Positions 46,090 through 56,331 of a stretch of 64,000 nt of DNA are shown here, one piece after another. The stretch comes from Pedobacter cryoconitis (GTDB lineage: Bacteria; Bacteroidota; Bacteroidia; Sphingobacteriales; Sphingobacteriaceae). The notes beneath the pieces were generated by a model that was given only the letters and a program-made list of their open reading frames with translations, was not told where the DNA came from and ran no database searches. Each line of letters opens with the position of its first letter. Within the stretch, counting starts at the first letter, position 1. A program made the position numbers and the translations under genes. The stretch is from assembly GCF_014200595.1 (NCBI RefSeq), contig NZ_JACHCG010000002.1, positions 248,001 through 312,000 on the forward strand. Reading direction: 5' to 3'.

Positions 46090-47859
46090 TTATTGAATAT
46101 TGATTTCGAATGGCATTCTTGCCTGAATACCGCTGTTTACCACTACTTTTTTCAATTGCTGATATAACAGAAAGTTTTCTCCGAATTCCTGTTTTGCATA
46201 ATACATTCTTACATTATCTCCTGCATCCGATAAGAAAGATTTTAATGGATCTATTTTCTCAGGATATTCTACGATTTTATAACTGCTTAGTTTCGCTTTT
46301 TTACCAGCGGCAACAATCGCATCATTAAAGCTGCCAATCTTATCTGCCAAACCGATTCTTACTGCATCAGTACCTATCCATACGTGGCCCCCGCCTATGG
46401 AGTCGATATAAGCTTTAGAACGCTTACGTCCTTCTGCAACGCGGCTGGTGAAAGTATCATATACATGGTTAACATCCGTTTGAATAATTAATCTTTCACC
46501 CGGAGTTAAAGGACGGTTTGTACTCATGATATCAGCGTACTGACCGGTTTTCACACCATCAAAAGTAATTCCTATTTTATTGGTTAACAGATTCTGAAAA
46601 TTGGGAATAATCCCGAATACACCGATAGAGCCGGTAATGGTATTTGGCTGTACAAAAATAGAGTCGGCTGCACAAGCGATATAGTAACCGCCCGAAGCTG
46701 CAACATCACCGAAAGATGCCATTACAGGTTTTACTTTTTTAGCCAGTACAATTTCTCTCCAGATTACATCTGATGCCAGTGCGCTACCGCCACCTGAATT
46801 TACGCGAAGTACAATAGCTTTAATTTTATCATCCTGTCTCGCTTTTCTGATCGCACGTGAAATGCGCTCTGAACCGATAGATTCATCACTGCCTTCACCA
46901 CCTGTAATATCGCCGTTGGCATAAATGATCGCTATCTTGTTTTTGCTTTCAGTGCTTTCCTCTTTCTGATTGGTTGCATAATCATTGATGCTGACAGTAG
47001 CAATAGTTTCCTTCCTGCCTGTTCCGCTCAAGGCTTTCAATTCATCAATAACTTCATCTTTGTATTTAAGGCCATCTATCATTTTATAAGTTAATGCATC
47101 CTTAGGAGCCTGAATTCTATAAGTATCGGCCATTTTATACAAACTATCTTTTGGGATATTCCTGGATACAGAGATGCCTTCCAGGAAAGTACTGTATAAA
47201 CCACCAAGGTAAGCGGTAACCTGCTGACGGTTATAATCACTCATTTTAACATTTGTGAATGGTTCTACAGCACTTTTATAATTACCGACGCGGATAATCT
47301 GTGCTTCTACACCCAGTTTTTCCATTGCGCCTTTAAAAAAGGTTAGCTGAGAACTAAAGCCTTTGAATTCTAAAGCACCTTGTGGGTTCAGGTAAACTTT
47401 ATCAGCTACTGAAGCCAGGTAATAAGCGTCTTGTGTATAAACTTCGCTATAAGCGATGATCTTTTTCTTACTGGTTTTAAAGTCGATTAAAGCATCCCTG
47501 ATTTCTTTTAAGGTTGCTTTTCCTGCTCTTGGAGAGCTTACATTCAGATAAATACATTTAATGTTATCATCTGTTTTTGCTCTTTTTAAAGCTCTCATCA
47601 GATCGTTAAAGCCCAGGCTTTTTCCTACATTCGAACCTATAATAGGCAGGTTGTCCAGTGTTTTGTTTGGCGTACGCTCTTTAATGGCCTGGTCAAGATT
47701 AAGATAGAGCACAGAGTTACTGACAACATCCACAGTTTTGTCGCTATCTATTGAAGAAACCAGTGCGACCACAAAAACTATAAAGAAAATGGCAATAAGA
47801 AAAGTGGAAATGATAATTCCTACGACGGTAGCAAAAACATATTTAAAAAATTCTTTCAT
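46090..47859 (-). CDS. sppA: Signal peptide peptidase SppA (67K form)
   Basis: 589 residues. One N-terminal membrane span (about 11-34) anchors it to the inner membrane, then two SppA domains follow. The catalytic Ser lies in DVAASGGYYIACAADSIF (C-terminal domain) and the Lys in the first domain (region of IIRVGNYKSAVEPF). It degrades leftover signal peptides. It ends at the bidirectional terminator. Confidence 0.95.
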   Translation of the reverse strand: MKEFFKYVFATVVGIIISTFLIAIFFIVFVVALVSSIDSDKTVDVVSNSVLYLNLDQAIKERTPNKTLDNLPIIGSNVGKSLGFNDLMRALKRAKTDDNIKCIYLNVSSPRAGKATLKEIRDALIDFKTSKKKIIAYSEVYTQDAYYLASVADKVYLNPQGALEFKGFSSQLTFFKGAMEKLGVEAQIIRVGNYKSAVEPFTNVKMSDYNRQQVTAYLGGLYSTFLEGISVSRNIPKDSLYKMADTYRIQAPKDALTYKMIDGLKYKDEVIDELKALSGTGRKETIATVSINDYATNQKEESTESKNKIAIIYANGDITGGEGSDESIGSERISRAIRKARQDDKIKAIVLRVNSGGGSALASDVIWREIVLAKKVKPVMASFGDVAASGGYYIACAADSIFVQPNTITGSIGVFGIIPNFQNLLTNKIGITFDGVKTGQYADIMSTNRPLTPGERLIIQTDVNHVYDTFTSRVAEGRKRSKAYIDSIGGGHVWIGTDAVRIGLADKIGSFNDAIVAAGKKAKLSSYKIVEYPEKIDPLKSFLSDAGDNVRMYYAKQEFGENFLLYQQLKKVVVNSGIQARMPFEINIQ

Positions 47860-47953
47860 GTGGATGTTTAATATTTAATTTGTAAATATATTAAGAAACT
47901 CCCTGAGATTTATCAACTAAATTCGGGCGTGCTCTTAATGAATTAGCTTTTAT

Positions 47954-48451
47954 ATGGGATTGGATTACAAAACGGTTTATTTGTTACTGGGAAGTAACCT
48001 GGGAGAAAGAAAAGAGCTAATTGAAGAAGCTATTTCAAAGATTGAAAGCCGTATTGGGTCAATAGTCTCCAAATCAGCTTTATACGAGACTGCTGCCTGG
48101 GGAAACGAAGATCAGCCTCCTTTTTTAAATGTAGCAATTGGTGTTGAAACAAACAAAACTGCTGATTTGGTGTTGGACTTAGCATTAGAGATAGAAAAGG
48201 AACTGGGCAGAGTAAGATTGGTGAAGTGGGGCGCACGGCTGATTGACATTGATGTGATTTTATATGGACAGGAAATCATCAATGATGGAGAGCGGTTACA
48301 GGTTCCCCATCCAAGGATGCAGGACAGGAGGTTTGTACTGGAACCCTTAGCAGAAATTGCCGGGGAAGTTGAGCATCCTGTGTTTAAACAGCGTATATCA
48401 ATGTTATTATCTTTATTAAAAGATAATTTAACTGTATATAAAATATTATAA
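47954..48451 (+). CDS. folK: 2-amino-4-hydroxy-6-hydroxymethyldihydropteridine pyrophosphokinase
   Basis: 165 residues. LLLGSNLGERKELIEEAI, FLNVAIGVET, LGRVR and WGARLIDIDVILYG plus VPHPRMQDRRFVLEPLAEIA form the full HPPK signature of folate synthesis. It is divergent from sppA. A -7-like TAGCTTTT (one mismatch) lies 2 bases before the ATG. Confidence 0.96.
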   Translation: MGLDYKTVYLLLGSNLGERKELIEEAISKIESRIGSIVSKSALYETAAWGNEDQPPFLNVAIGVETNKTADLVLDLALEIEKELGRVRLVKWGARLIDIDVILYGQEIINDGERLQVPHPRMQDRRFVLEPLAEIAGEVEHPVFKQRISMLLSLLKDNLTVYKIL

Positions 48452-48457
48452 ATTTAC

Positions 48458-48465
48458 TAGTTTTG
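48458..48465 (+). promoter_or_regulatory. -7 promoter element just before the Hpt gene
   Basis: TAGTTTTG matches TAnnTTTG exactly and ends 6 bases before the ATG at 48472, predicting a nearly leaderless transcript. No -33 TTG is seen; the gene may instead be read from folK. Confidence 0.4.
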
Positions 48466-48471
48466 TTTCAA

Positions 48472-48849
48472 ATGATTGACGAAGAAAAAAATAACAGCCC
48501 CCTTGATCTGTCTTATCTCCGGGATATGTCTGGTGACAGTGCTGAGTTTATGATTGAAATGATCGATATGTTTAAGGTACAAACACCTTTGTATGTGGCA
48601 GATCTTGAACAGTCATTTGAGGCTCAGGACTGGGAAAAGATGGCAGGCTATGCTCATAAAATAAAACCTACGCTATCTTACGTAGGCAGGGAAGATGCCC
48701 GCGGACATCTCCAGCTCATAGAAAATAACGCACGTGATCTGAAAGATCTTGAGGATATGCCACGTGCATTGAAAGAGTTAAACGAATTTGTAGAGATTCT
48801 GTACAGACAGCTTGATGAAGCGAAAGCAGAATTGGCAAAAAGGCTGTAA
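48472..48849 (+). CDS. Hpt-domain phosphotransfer protein
   Basis: 125 residues from the ATG at 48472 (a TTG nine bases upstream is less likely). A single histidine-containing phosphotransfer domain: YAHKIKPTLSYVG with phospho-acceptor H62, preceded by DSAEFMIEMIDMF and followed by a long helical tail. Hpt proteins relay phosphate between hybrid kinases and response regulators. No kinase or regulator is nearby, so the partner is distant. It follows folK by 20 bases. Confidence 0.88.
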   Translation: MIDEEKNNSPLDLSYLRDMSGDSAEFMIEMIDMFKVQTPLYVADLEQSFEAQDWEKMAGYAHKIKPTLSYVGREDARGHLQLIENNARDLKDLEDMPRALKELNEFVEILYRQLDEAKAELAKRL

Positions 48850-48866
48850 AGAAATCCTTAAAAAAC

Positions 48867-48912
48867 AAAAAAGCTGTCAGTGAATCCCATGAGATCCGCT
48901 GACAGCTTTTTT
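48867..48912. terminator. Bidirectional hairpin terminator
   Basis: AAAAAAGCTGTCAG and CTGACAGCTTTTTT pair over 14 bases with an 18-base loop, between the convergent Hpt and pssA genes. Confidence 0.9.
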
Positions 48913-48929
48913 TATATCAGGTCAATTGA

Positions 48930-49613
48930 TTACAGCTTCGGCACGCGCCTGAAGTGTAATAAAGATAAAGCAATGTAAAGTACCAGTACAAATGGAACCG
49001 CAGCGAATTGCAAAAAAGCAACTAATATTGCTGAAAGAATCAGAAATATGAACTTTATTTTATTCGGTTCCCATTTAAATGAACTGAATTTCAAAGAAAA
49101 AATCCTGATTTCGCTGGTGAGCAGAAAACTCATGATCACTGTAATGGCCACCAGTAAAACAGAAGAGCCAATCAATGCCGGATAATCTTTCTGGATAAAT
49201 GGCAGAGACACGATAAACAGGGTATTCATAGGTGTATTTAAACCGATGAAATCTTCTGTCTGCCTGGTATCTATATTAAACTTAGCCAGACGCAGTGCGG
49301 AGAAAATAGTCATCATAAAGCCCAGATAAGGCAGGTACGGAGAAGAAAAATCACTCTGTGTGAGTAACTGGAACATCACCACCCCTGGCAAAAATCCGAA
49401 ACTTACCATGTCTGCTAAAGAATCAAGCTCTTTACCGATAGGGGATTTCACATGCAGCAATCTGGCTGCGAAGCCGTCAAAAAAGTCGCATATACCGGAT
49501 ATTAACACCGCATATGCTGCAATATTTAAGTCTCCTTTAAATGCAAAAACTACGCCTATACATCCCGAAAAGAGGTTGGCACAGGTTAATGCATTGGGAA
49601 TGTGTTTCTTCAT
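48930..49613 (-). CDS. pssA: CDP-diacylglycerol-serine O-phosphatidyltransferase
   Basis: 227 residues with several membrane spans and the CDP-alcohol phosphotransferase motif D-G-x2-A-R-x8-G-x3-D-x3-D (FFDGFAARLLH...GKELDSLADMVSFG). It makes phosphatidylserine, the precursor of phosphatidylethanolamine. It starts 6 bases after rho on the same strand, so rho and pssA form one transcript. Confidence 0.95.
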   Translation of the reverse strand: MKKHIPNALTCANLFSGCIGVVFAFKGDLNIAAYAVLISGICDFFDGFAARLLHVKSPIGKELDSLADMVSFGFLPGVVMFQLLTQSDFSSPYLPYLGFMMTIFSALRLAKFNIDTRQTEDFIGLNTPMNTLFIVSLPFIQKDYPALIGSSVLLVAITVIMSFLLTSEIRIFSLKFSSFKWEPNKIKFIFLILSAILVAFLQFAAVPFVLVLYIALSLLHFRRVPKL

Positions 49614-49619
49614 ATCCGA

Positions 49620-51368
49620 CTAGCTGTTCATAGAAATTAAGAACTCTTCGTTAGTTTTTGTGTTCTTGATTTGTGCCTGAACAAACTCCATAGCCTCCTG
49701 TGCATTCATATCTGCAAGGTGGTTACGTAAGATCCATACGCGTTGTAAGGTATCTCTGTCATGTAATAAGTCATCTCTACGGGTACTTGATGCTGTGATA
49801 TCAATAGCAGGGAAGATACGTTTGTTAGACAATTTACGGTCTAATTGTAATTCCATGTTACCTGTTCCTTTGAATTCTTCGAAAATTACTTCGTCCATTT
49901 TAGAACCTGTATCTGTTAATGCAGTTGCTAAAATAGTTAAAGATCCTCCTCTTTCAATGTTACGGGCAGCACCAAAGAAACGTTTTGGTTTATGTAAAGC
50001 ATTTGCGTCCACACCACCAGATAAGATTTTACCAGATGCAGGAGCAGTTGTATTGTAAGCACGGGCAAGGCGTGTAATCGAATCCAGCAGGATCACTACA
50101 TCATGTCCGCATTCTACTAAACGTTTTGCTTTTTCCAATACGATATTGGCAATTTTAACGTGACGTTCAGCTGGCTCATCAAAAGTAGAGGCGATAACTT
50201 CTGCGCGTACACTTCTTGCCATATCTGTTACCTCTTCCGGACGCTCATCGATCAGTAAAATGATCAGATAAACTTCAGGGTGGTTTTTAGCAATTGCATT
50301 GGCAACTTCTTTCAGCAGATTTGTTTTACCTGTTTTAGGTTGTGCAACGATCAAACCACGCTGACCTTTACCTATTGGGGTAAATAAGTCAATGATACGG
50401 GTAGAGTAGTTATTGGTTTCTGTGAAAAGATTTAATCTTTCTGTCGGGAATAGTGGGGTCAGGTAGTCGAAAGGGACTCTGTCTCTTACATCAGCTGGTA
50501 AACGGCCGTTGATTGTTTCTACTCTAACCAGGGGAAAATATTTCTCGCCTTCTTTTGGAGGGCGGATACTTCCTTTAACGGTATCTCCGGTTTTTAAACC
50601 GAAAAGTTTGATTTGAGATTGTGAAACGTAAATATCATCCGGAGAAGAAAGGTAGTTGTAATCTGCCGATCTTAAAAAACCATATCCATCAGGCATAATT
50701 TCCAATACACCTTCGTTGGTGATGGTATTATCGAAATCCAGGTTTGAATAACTGTTTTCGTTTTGCTTCTGATTGCTATTGTTACCGGTGTTGTTATTAT
50801 TATTGTTGTTATTTTTTGGTCTGTTGTCTTCTCTTACAGGTTTTGCCTTTTTAATTTCGGTATGCGCTGTAACAGCTGGCTGAACAGCTTGTCTTTCTTC
50901 AGTTCGTGGTGCCGGGGCAGCAACTGGTGCCGGAGTTTCTGATTGAACATTTCCATCTGCTGCTGCGGCTGCTACTGGTGCAGCTTCAGGCTGAGCCTGT
51001 TCTTCTTGCTGTGGCGTATCGAATAAAGATGCTCTGTTGAAATTATTACCGTTATTAGTTGCCGGAGCTTGTTCTGCTTCGTCTTTAGGAATACGTGTCC
51101 TTTTTCTAAGCGGTTTCTCTGCTGTATTAATTTTCGGAGCTTTTGGTTTAGCTGTTTTTGCCGGATTTTCTTTGACAGTATCCTCACTGATTGCTGTTTC
51201 AGGAACATCAATGGCAGGTGCAGCTTCAGGTTGTTGTTCACTGATTTGATGAATAACTTCAACCAATTCAGCTTTACGCAAATCATCAGCATTCAAGATC
51301 CCCTGAGATTTTGCTAACTCCCGCAATTCTGCAGTAAGTTTTTCATTTAATTCTGTTTTGTTAAACAT
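49620..51368 (-). CDS. rho: Transcription termination factor Rho with long disordered insertion
   Basis: 582 residues against about 420 in E. coli. The N-terminal SAP-like helix region ([20 protein letters not shown]) is followed by an unstructured stretch at about 45-215 rich in Ala/Pro/Glu and Asn (a run of 8 Asn near 185-192), then the RNA-binding domain ([20 protein letters not shown]) and the ATPase ([26 protein letters not shown]). The Bacteroidota Rho disordered insertion is known to drive condensate formation. Long 286-base divergent spacer with pyrF upstream. Confidence 0.97.
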   Translation of the reverse strand: MFNKTELNEKLTAELRELAKSQGILNADDLRKAELVEVIHQISEQQPEAAPAIDVPETAISEDTVKENPAKTAKPKAPKINTAEKPLRKRTRIPKDEAEQAPATNNGNNFNRASLFDTPQQEEQAQPEAAPVAAAAADGNVQSETPAPVAAPAPRTEERQAVQPAVTAHTEIKKAKPVREDNRPKNNNNNNNNTGNNSNQKQNENSYSNLDFDNTITNEGVLEIMPDGYGFLRSADYNYLSSPDDIYVSQSQIKLFGLKTGDTVKGSIRPPKEGEKYFPLVRVETINGRLPADVRDRVPFDYLTPLFPTERLNLFTETNNYSTRIIDLFTPIGKGQRGLIVAQPKTGKTNLLKEVANAIAKNHPEVYLIILLIDERPEEVTDMARSVRAEVIASTFDEPAERHVKIANIVLEKAKRLVECGHDVVILLDSITRLARAYNTTAPASGKILSGGVDANALHKPKRFFGAARNIERGGSLTILATALTDTGSKMDEVIFEEFKGTGNMELQLDRKLSNKRIFPAIDITASSTRRDDLLHDRDTLQRVWILRNHLADMNAQEAMEFVQAQIKNTKTNEEFLISMNS

Positions 51369-51654
51369 TATGTGGGTGTAGAGAAATTTTTATAAACGAA
51401 ATTATTTATCAGTAGATCAAGCAAAAAAAATGCAATTATGAATTTGAAAATAGAACAAATTTTTGTGAGATTTTCTGGAATGATCAGATAAACTTTTGAG
51501 AATTATGTTGCAATTGTATGTAATTGTATCCTAATCTCCAAGTAAAAACGAAAATTGTTATAAAGATTTTACTTAATTATGTGCAAAACTCATCTTAAAT
51601 AGGCTCTGAATTGCTGTAGAAAATTTGGCATATTTGCGCATAATCTAAGCCCAA

Positions 51655-52485
51655 ATGAATAAGAAGCAACTATTTGAACAAATTCAAGACAAAAAATCGT
51701 TTTTATGTGTTGGACTCGATCCGGTATTGGAAAATCTCCCAAAACACCTGTTAAGTTTTGAAGATCCGATATTTGAATTCAATAAACAAATTATTGATGC
51801 GACCAAAGATCTGTGTGTTGCGTATAAACCAAACACAGCGTTCTATGAATCAAGAGGTTTGAAAGGCTGGGAGAGTTTACTGAAAACATGGGCTCATATT
51901 CCTGAAGATATTTTTACCATTGCAGATGCGAAAAGAGGGGATATTGGGAATACGTCTGCGATGTATGCAGATGCTTTTTTCAATGCTGAGAAATCGGGAA
52001 TGAGTTTCGATGCAATTACTGTTGCCCCTTACATGGGAAAAGATTCTGTAGGGCCTTTTTTAAAGTATGAGGACAAATGGGTGATTTTACTGGCGCTGAC
52101 TTCAAATGAAAGCCATAGTGATTTTCAATTGTTTGAAAACGGAGAGGGGAAGCTTTATGAAGAAGTGATCCGTGTATCTTCGAAATGGGGGAGCAGTGAT
52201 CAGCTGATGTATGTTGTTGGGGCTACAAGAGGAGCTGAGTTTGCAAATATCAGAAGACTTGCGCCAGATAATTTTCTACTGGTTCCTGGTGTTGGTGCAC
52301 AGGGCGGAAGTCTGGCAGATGTCTGTGAATTCGGCCTGAATGATACCTGTGGCTTACTGGTTAATTCATCGAGAGGGATTATTTATGCAGGTAAAGGGGA
52401 AGATTTTGCGGAGAAAGCAAGGGAAGAGGCTTTAAAATTGCAGCAGGAAATGCAGGTAATCCTTGAAAAATCAGGTTTATTATAA
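51655..52485 (+). CDS. pyrF: Orotidine-5'-phosphate decarboxylase (type 2)
   Basis: 276 residues with the decarboxylase site [20 protein letters not shown] (Asp-Lys-Asp network), [13 protein letters not shown] at the start and VPGVGAQGG near the end, the longer type 2 form. It makes UMP from OMP. Between rho (divergent) and this gene there are 286 bases; CATATTTG at 51629-51636 is one base from the -7 consensus. Confidence 0.96.
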   Translation: MNKKQLFEQIQDKKSFLCVGLDPVLENLPKHLLSFEDPIFEFNKQIIDATKDLCVAYKPNTAFYESRGLKGWESLLKTWAHIPEDIFTIADAKRGDIGNTSAMYADAFFNAEKSGMSFDAITVAPYMGKDSVGPFLKYEDKWVILLALTSNESHSDFQLFENGEGKLYEEVIRVSSKWGSSDQLMYVVGATRGAEFANIRRLAPDNFLLVPGVGAQGGSLADVCEFGLNDTCGLLVNSSRGIIYAGKGEDFAEKAREEALKLQQEMQVILEKSGLL

Positions 52486-52612
52486 GTTTCCGGGCAATAA
52501 AAAAGAAATCTTGATCTGAGAAAAAATGTTTAAATTGCTATTGGCTTTGGTGTAAATAAGGACTCCTGTTTGAGGTATGATTATTGCAGCTGCCCGTTAT
52601 TAAATTAAAAGC

Positions 52613-52834
52613 ATGTTTCAGAGCATCGTTACCTATTTCGAAAAGCAAAGTTTTGGGGTCTGTACTTATATCGCAGACCGTTTTGACATGTCGATCAGTA
52701 AAATCAGATTATTCTTTATCTATTCTTCTTTTCTGGCAGTAGGTTTTCCTATTGTTTTTTATATCATGGCTGCGCTTATTTTAGATGTCCGCCATTATAT
52801 CAAAAGGATCAGACAGCGGATTTGGGATTTATAA
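52613..52834 (+). CDS. Small PspC-domain membrane protein
   Basis: 73 residues. The PspC-type layout is visible: short cytoplasmic start with FGVCTYIADRFDMSISKIRL then one membrane span (FFIYSSFLAVGFPIVFYIMA) and a basic tail. PspC proteins respond to envelope stress. It stands between pyrF and ftsK without other phage-shock genes. Confidence 0.75.
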   Translation: MFQSIVTYFEKQSFGVCTYIADRFDMSISKIRLFFIYSSFLAVGFPIVFYIMAALILDVRHYIKRIRQRIWDL

Positions 52835-52887
52835 ATTTATTGTGCTGTTATAAATCAGCATAACAGAAGTCATACAACTATATATTT

Positions 52888-52895
52888 TATATTTG
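52888..52895 (+). promoter_or_regulatory. Candidate -7 promoter element for ftsK-lolA
   Basis: TATATTTG matches TAnnTTTG exactly, 25 bases before the ftsK ATG. A matching -33 TTG is not visible. Confidence 0.45.
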
Positions 52896-52920
52896 TTGTT
52901 TATTAATACAGTTACGAAAA

Positions 52921-55551
52921 ATGTCGTTAAGGGGAAACCAATTTAAATCTAATTCATTCAAAAACGAATACGGGGAGAAGCCAGGTTCAAAAGCATCGTC
53001 CAAAGAACCAAGAGCAAGATTTGAACGGATACCTTCACTGAATTTTCAGGATGAAAGGGTTTTGAAAATTGCAGGCTTGTTTTTCCTGGTTCTATCCATC
53101 TATTTCCTTGTGGCTTTCACTTCCTACCTGTTTACCTGGCAGGAAGATTATAGTTATGTAATTGATGCAAATGGTGGCTGGAGCAATCTTTTTAAAACAG
53201 TAGAAGAACTACAGCAGCATAATATCCCTTTTGTGGTACAAAACTGGCTGGGCAAGTTTGGTGCCTTATTATCTCATCAGTTTATCTATGAGTGGTTTGG
53301 TGTCGCTTCCTTTTTATTTGTTTTTGTTTTCTTTGTCATCGGTTACCGCTTATTATTTAAGGTCAAAATATTTACACTGGAAAAAACACTGGGTTACAGC
53401 TTGTTTTTCCTGCTGTTCCTATCGCTTACTTTTGGGTTCCTGCATTCTTTCATTGCTGATTCCCCACACTATCTGGAAGGTGAAATTGGCTACTGGACTA
53501 ACCGTTTACTGGTTGCCCAGGTCGGTGTAACCGGAGTTGGCGGGCTGATTGCCTTTTTAGGACTGACGATTTTAATCATTGCTTATAACATCGACTTCAA
53601 ATTCCCTGAAAGGGTACGTGTTGAAGAAGAGGAAGATATTATCCCTGAAGCTTCTGGAAATGCTTTCTCAGACTTCAAAGAACCTGTGGAAAGGGTTTCT
53701 CCTGTGGAACGTCCATCGCCTGTGGCAGTGAAAGAAAATATAGAACGTCCTGATCAGATAGAGTTCACTTTAAATGACAGGCTGGCTTCTGAACGTAAAA
53801 AAGAACAGCAGAATATTACATTGACGCCAAGTCGTTTCGAAGAGAAGGAAGCTGAACCGGAACCGGAATTTATTGTGCCAAAAGCACCTATAGTAAATGT
53901 GATGAATGCACCGATCATTCTTTCTCCGGCAGTAGAGCCGATTAAGGAATTGATCTTTGAAGAAGTTAAACCGGAACCGCAGCTAACGATTCAGAAAACT
54001 GAAGAGGAAAAGAAATCAGATGATCTGGTAGAGCAATTTGGTAATTATGATCCTACACTGGATCTGTCAAGTTATGTTTATCCTCATTTAGAATTATTGG
54101 AGAACTACGGTTCGAACAAGATTTCTGTCAATGCAGACGAGTTAGAGGCTAACAAGAATAAAATTGTTGAGACACTGAATCATTATAATATTGAGATCGA
54201 TAAGATCAAGGCTACGATTGGCCCGACGGTAACGCTTTATGAGATTATTCCTGCTCCGGGAGTCAGGATCTCAAAAATCAAGAACCTGGAGGATGATATC
54301 GCTCTGAGTTTAGCAGCATTGGGTATCCGTATTATTGCGCCGATGCCCGGAAAAGGTACTATTGGTATAGAGGTTCCGAATATGCATCCGGAGATGGTAT
54401 CCATGAGAAGTATTCTGAATACTGAAAAGTTCCAGAAAACGGAGATGGATCTGCCTATTGCTTTAGGAAAGACGATTTCTAATGAAGTTTATATTGCCGA
54501 TCTGGCTAAAATGCCCCATTTACTGGTCGCAGGAGCAACCGGGCAGGGTAAATCTGTCGGTATTAATGCAATCCTGGTTTCCCTGTTGTATAAGAAACAT
54601 CCTTCGCAGCTTAAATTTGTCCTGGTCGATCCAAAGAAAGTGGAGCTGACATTGTTTAATAAGATCGAAAGACATTTCCTTGCGAAACTTCCGGGAGAGG
54701 CTGATGCGATTATTACGGATACTAAAAAGGTAATCCATACTTTAAATTCATTGTGTATTGAGATGGATCAGCGTTATGATTTGTTGAAAGATGCACAGGT
54801 CAGGAATCTGAAGGAGTACAATGAGAAGTTCATCAAAAGGAAGCTGAATCCAAATAATTCACACCGTTTTTTACCTTATATCGTACTGATTGTAGATGAG
54901 TTTGCCGATTTAATGATGACCGCTGGTAAAGAGGTGGAAACACCGATTGCCCGTCTGGCCCAATTGGCGCGTGCGGTAGGGATTCACCTGGTATTGGCTA
55001 CGCAGCGCCCTTCGGTAAATATTATTACGGGTACAATTAAGGCGAATTTCCCGGCGAGGCTTGCTTTCAGGGTATTGTCTAAAATTGACTCGAGAACTAT
55101 CCTGGATAGTGGTGGTGCAGATCAGCTGATTGGTCGCGGGGATATGTTATTATCTACCGGAAATGATCTGATCAGGTTGCAATGTGCGTTTGTAGATACA
55201 CCTGAGGTTGATCGTATTTCTGAGTTTATCGGTAATCAGCGTGGGTATGCAGAGGCTTATCAGTTGCCTGAATATCTGGATGAGGCGGCAGAGTCTGCTA
55301 AGTCTGATTTTGATCCGAATGATCGTGATTCGATGTTTGAGGATGCAGCCAGACTGATTGTGATGCATCAGCAGGGATCGACTTCTCTGATACAAAGGAA
55401 AATGAAACTGGGTTATAACAGAGCGGGCAGGATTATTGATCAGCTGGAAGCTTTTGGTATCGTTGGCCCTTTTGAGGGAAGTAAGGCAAGAGAGGTATTA
55501 GTGCTTGATGAGCATGAATTGGAACAGTTATTGAGCGGCCTGAAGAAATAA
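52921..55551 (+). CDS. ftsK: DNA translocase FtsK/SpoIIIE
   Basis: 876 residues. Four N-terminal membrane spans (about 43-225) anchor it at the division site; a charged linker (about 235-375, Glu/Pro-rich) leads to the motor with Walker A GATGQGKS and Walker B IVDEFADL, then the C-terminal gamma winged helix (YNRAGRIIDQLEAFGIVGP). It pumps chromosomal DNA during division. lolA follows after 12 bases. Confidence 0.96.
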   Translation: MSLRGNQFKSNSFKNEYGEKPGSKASSKEPRARFERIPSLNFQDERVLKIAGLFFLVLSIYFLVAFTSYLFTWQEDYSYVIDANGGWSNLFKTVEELQQHNIPFVVQNWLGKFGALLSHQFIYEWFGVASFLFVFVFFVIGYRLLFKVKIFTLEKTLGYSLFFLLFLSLTFGFLHSFIADSPHYLEGEIGYWTNRLLVAQVGVTGVGGLIAFLGLTILIIAYNIDFKFPERVRVEEEEDIIPEASGNAFSDFKEPVERVSPVERPSPVAVKENIERPDQIEFTLNDRLASERKKEQQNITLTPSRFEEKEAEPEPEFIVPKAPIVNVMNAPIILSPAVEPIKELIFEEVKPEPQLTIQKTEEEKKSDDLVEQFGNYDPTLDLSSYVYPHLELLENYGSNKISVNADELEANKNKIVETLNHYNIEIDKIKATIGPTVTLYEIIPAPGVRISKIKNLEDDIALSLAALGIRIIAPMPGKGTIGIEVPNMHPEMVSMRSILNTEKFQKTEMDLPIALGKTISNEVYIADLAKMPHLLVAGATGQGKSVGINAILVSLLYKKHPSQLKFVLVDPKKVELTLFNKIERHFLAKLPGEADAIITDTKKVIHTLNSLCIEMDQRYDLLKDAQVRNLKEYNEKFIKRKLNPNNSHRFLPYIVLIVDEFADLMMTAGKEVETPIARLAQLARAVGIHLVLATQRPSVNIITGTIKANFPARLAFRVLSKIDSRTILDSGGADQLIGRGDMLLSTGNDLIRLQCAFVDTPEVDRISEFIGNQRGYAEAYQLPEYLDEAAESAKSDFDPNDRDSMFEDAARLIVMHQQGSTSLIQRKMKLGYNRAGRIIDQLEAFGIVGPFEGSKAREVLVLDEHELEQLLSGLKK

Positions 55552-55563
55552 TTAGAAGAGCAG

Positions 55564-56214
55564 ATGAAGAAGATATTAGGTGCGTTACTGATTTTATCAG
55601 GAATAAGTTTTGGTAGTTATGCTCAGCAGGATGTTAAAGCAAAGGCCATTTTAGCAGATGTAAGCAAGAAATATAAATCTTATGATATTGTAAAGGCAGA
55701 TTTTAGTTTTACGCTGGAGAGCCCTCAGAATAAGGCAAAAGAAACTCAGCAGGGGACTTTGATTGCGAAAGCTGCTGCTAATAAATATAAAGTGATCATG
55801 ACTGATCAGGATATGATCAGTGATGGTAAAAGCCAGTGGACTTATCTGAAAAAAGATAAGGAAGTACAGGTTTCTGTTGCGGATAATAGCAGTGATGCAT
55901 TAAACCCTGCAAAGGTGTTTACTTTGTATGAAAAGGGGTTTAAATATCTTTATACTGGCGATCAGAAGGTAGGGGCAAAGGTTTATCAAATGATAGATTT
56001 ATCGCCTGTAGATTCAAAGACTTCTTATTTTAAAATCCGGTTGAGCATTGATAAAGTAGCTAAGCAACTGTCTAATGTTTTAATTCTGGACAAGAACGGT
56101 AATAAATATACGTATACCATAAAATCGTTTATGGGCAATGCGAAAGTTCCGGAATCGACATTTACGTTTGATGCGAGGAAATATCCTGGTGTTGAAGTAG
56201 TTGATTTGCGGTAA
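55564..56214 (+). CDS. lolA: Outer-membrane lipoprotein carrier LolA
   Basis: 216 residues. A signal peptide is clear (cleavage near SYAQQ at residues 19-22), followed by the LolA fold with alternating strands (DIVKADFSFTLESPQNKAKE, SDGKSQWTYLKKDKEVQV, KNGNKYTYTIKSFMGNAKVP). It carries lipoproteins across the periplasm. Encoded directly behind ftsK and ended by a strong terminator. Confidence 0.9.
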   Translation: MKKILGALLILSGISFGSYAQQDVKAKAILADVSKKYKSYDIVKADFSFTLESPQNKAKETQQGTLIAKAAANKYKVIMTDQDMISDGKSQWTYLKKDKEVQVSVADNSSDALNPAKVFTLYEKGFKYLYTGDQKVGAKVYQMIDLSPVDSKTSYFKIRLSIDKVAKQLSNVLILDKNGNKYTYTIKSFMGNAKVPESTFTFDARKYPGVEVVDLR

Positions 56215-56234
56215 TTATACTTTAAGGTAAATGA

Positions 56235-56267
56235 GGGTTCGGACTAAGTGTCTGAACCCTTTTTTTT
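56235..56267 (+). terminator. Rho-independent terminator after lolA
   Basis: GGGTTCGGAC and GTCTGAACCC pair over 10 positions (one G-U) with a 5-base loop and run into eight T residues. Confidence 0.92.
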
Positions 56268-56331
56268 GTTATTTTTGAACTACATTAGAATCTGTTTTAA
56301 ATTTAGACAGGATCATATAAACCAGCTGCTT

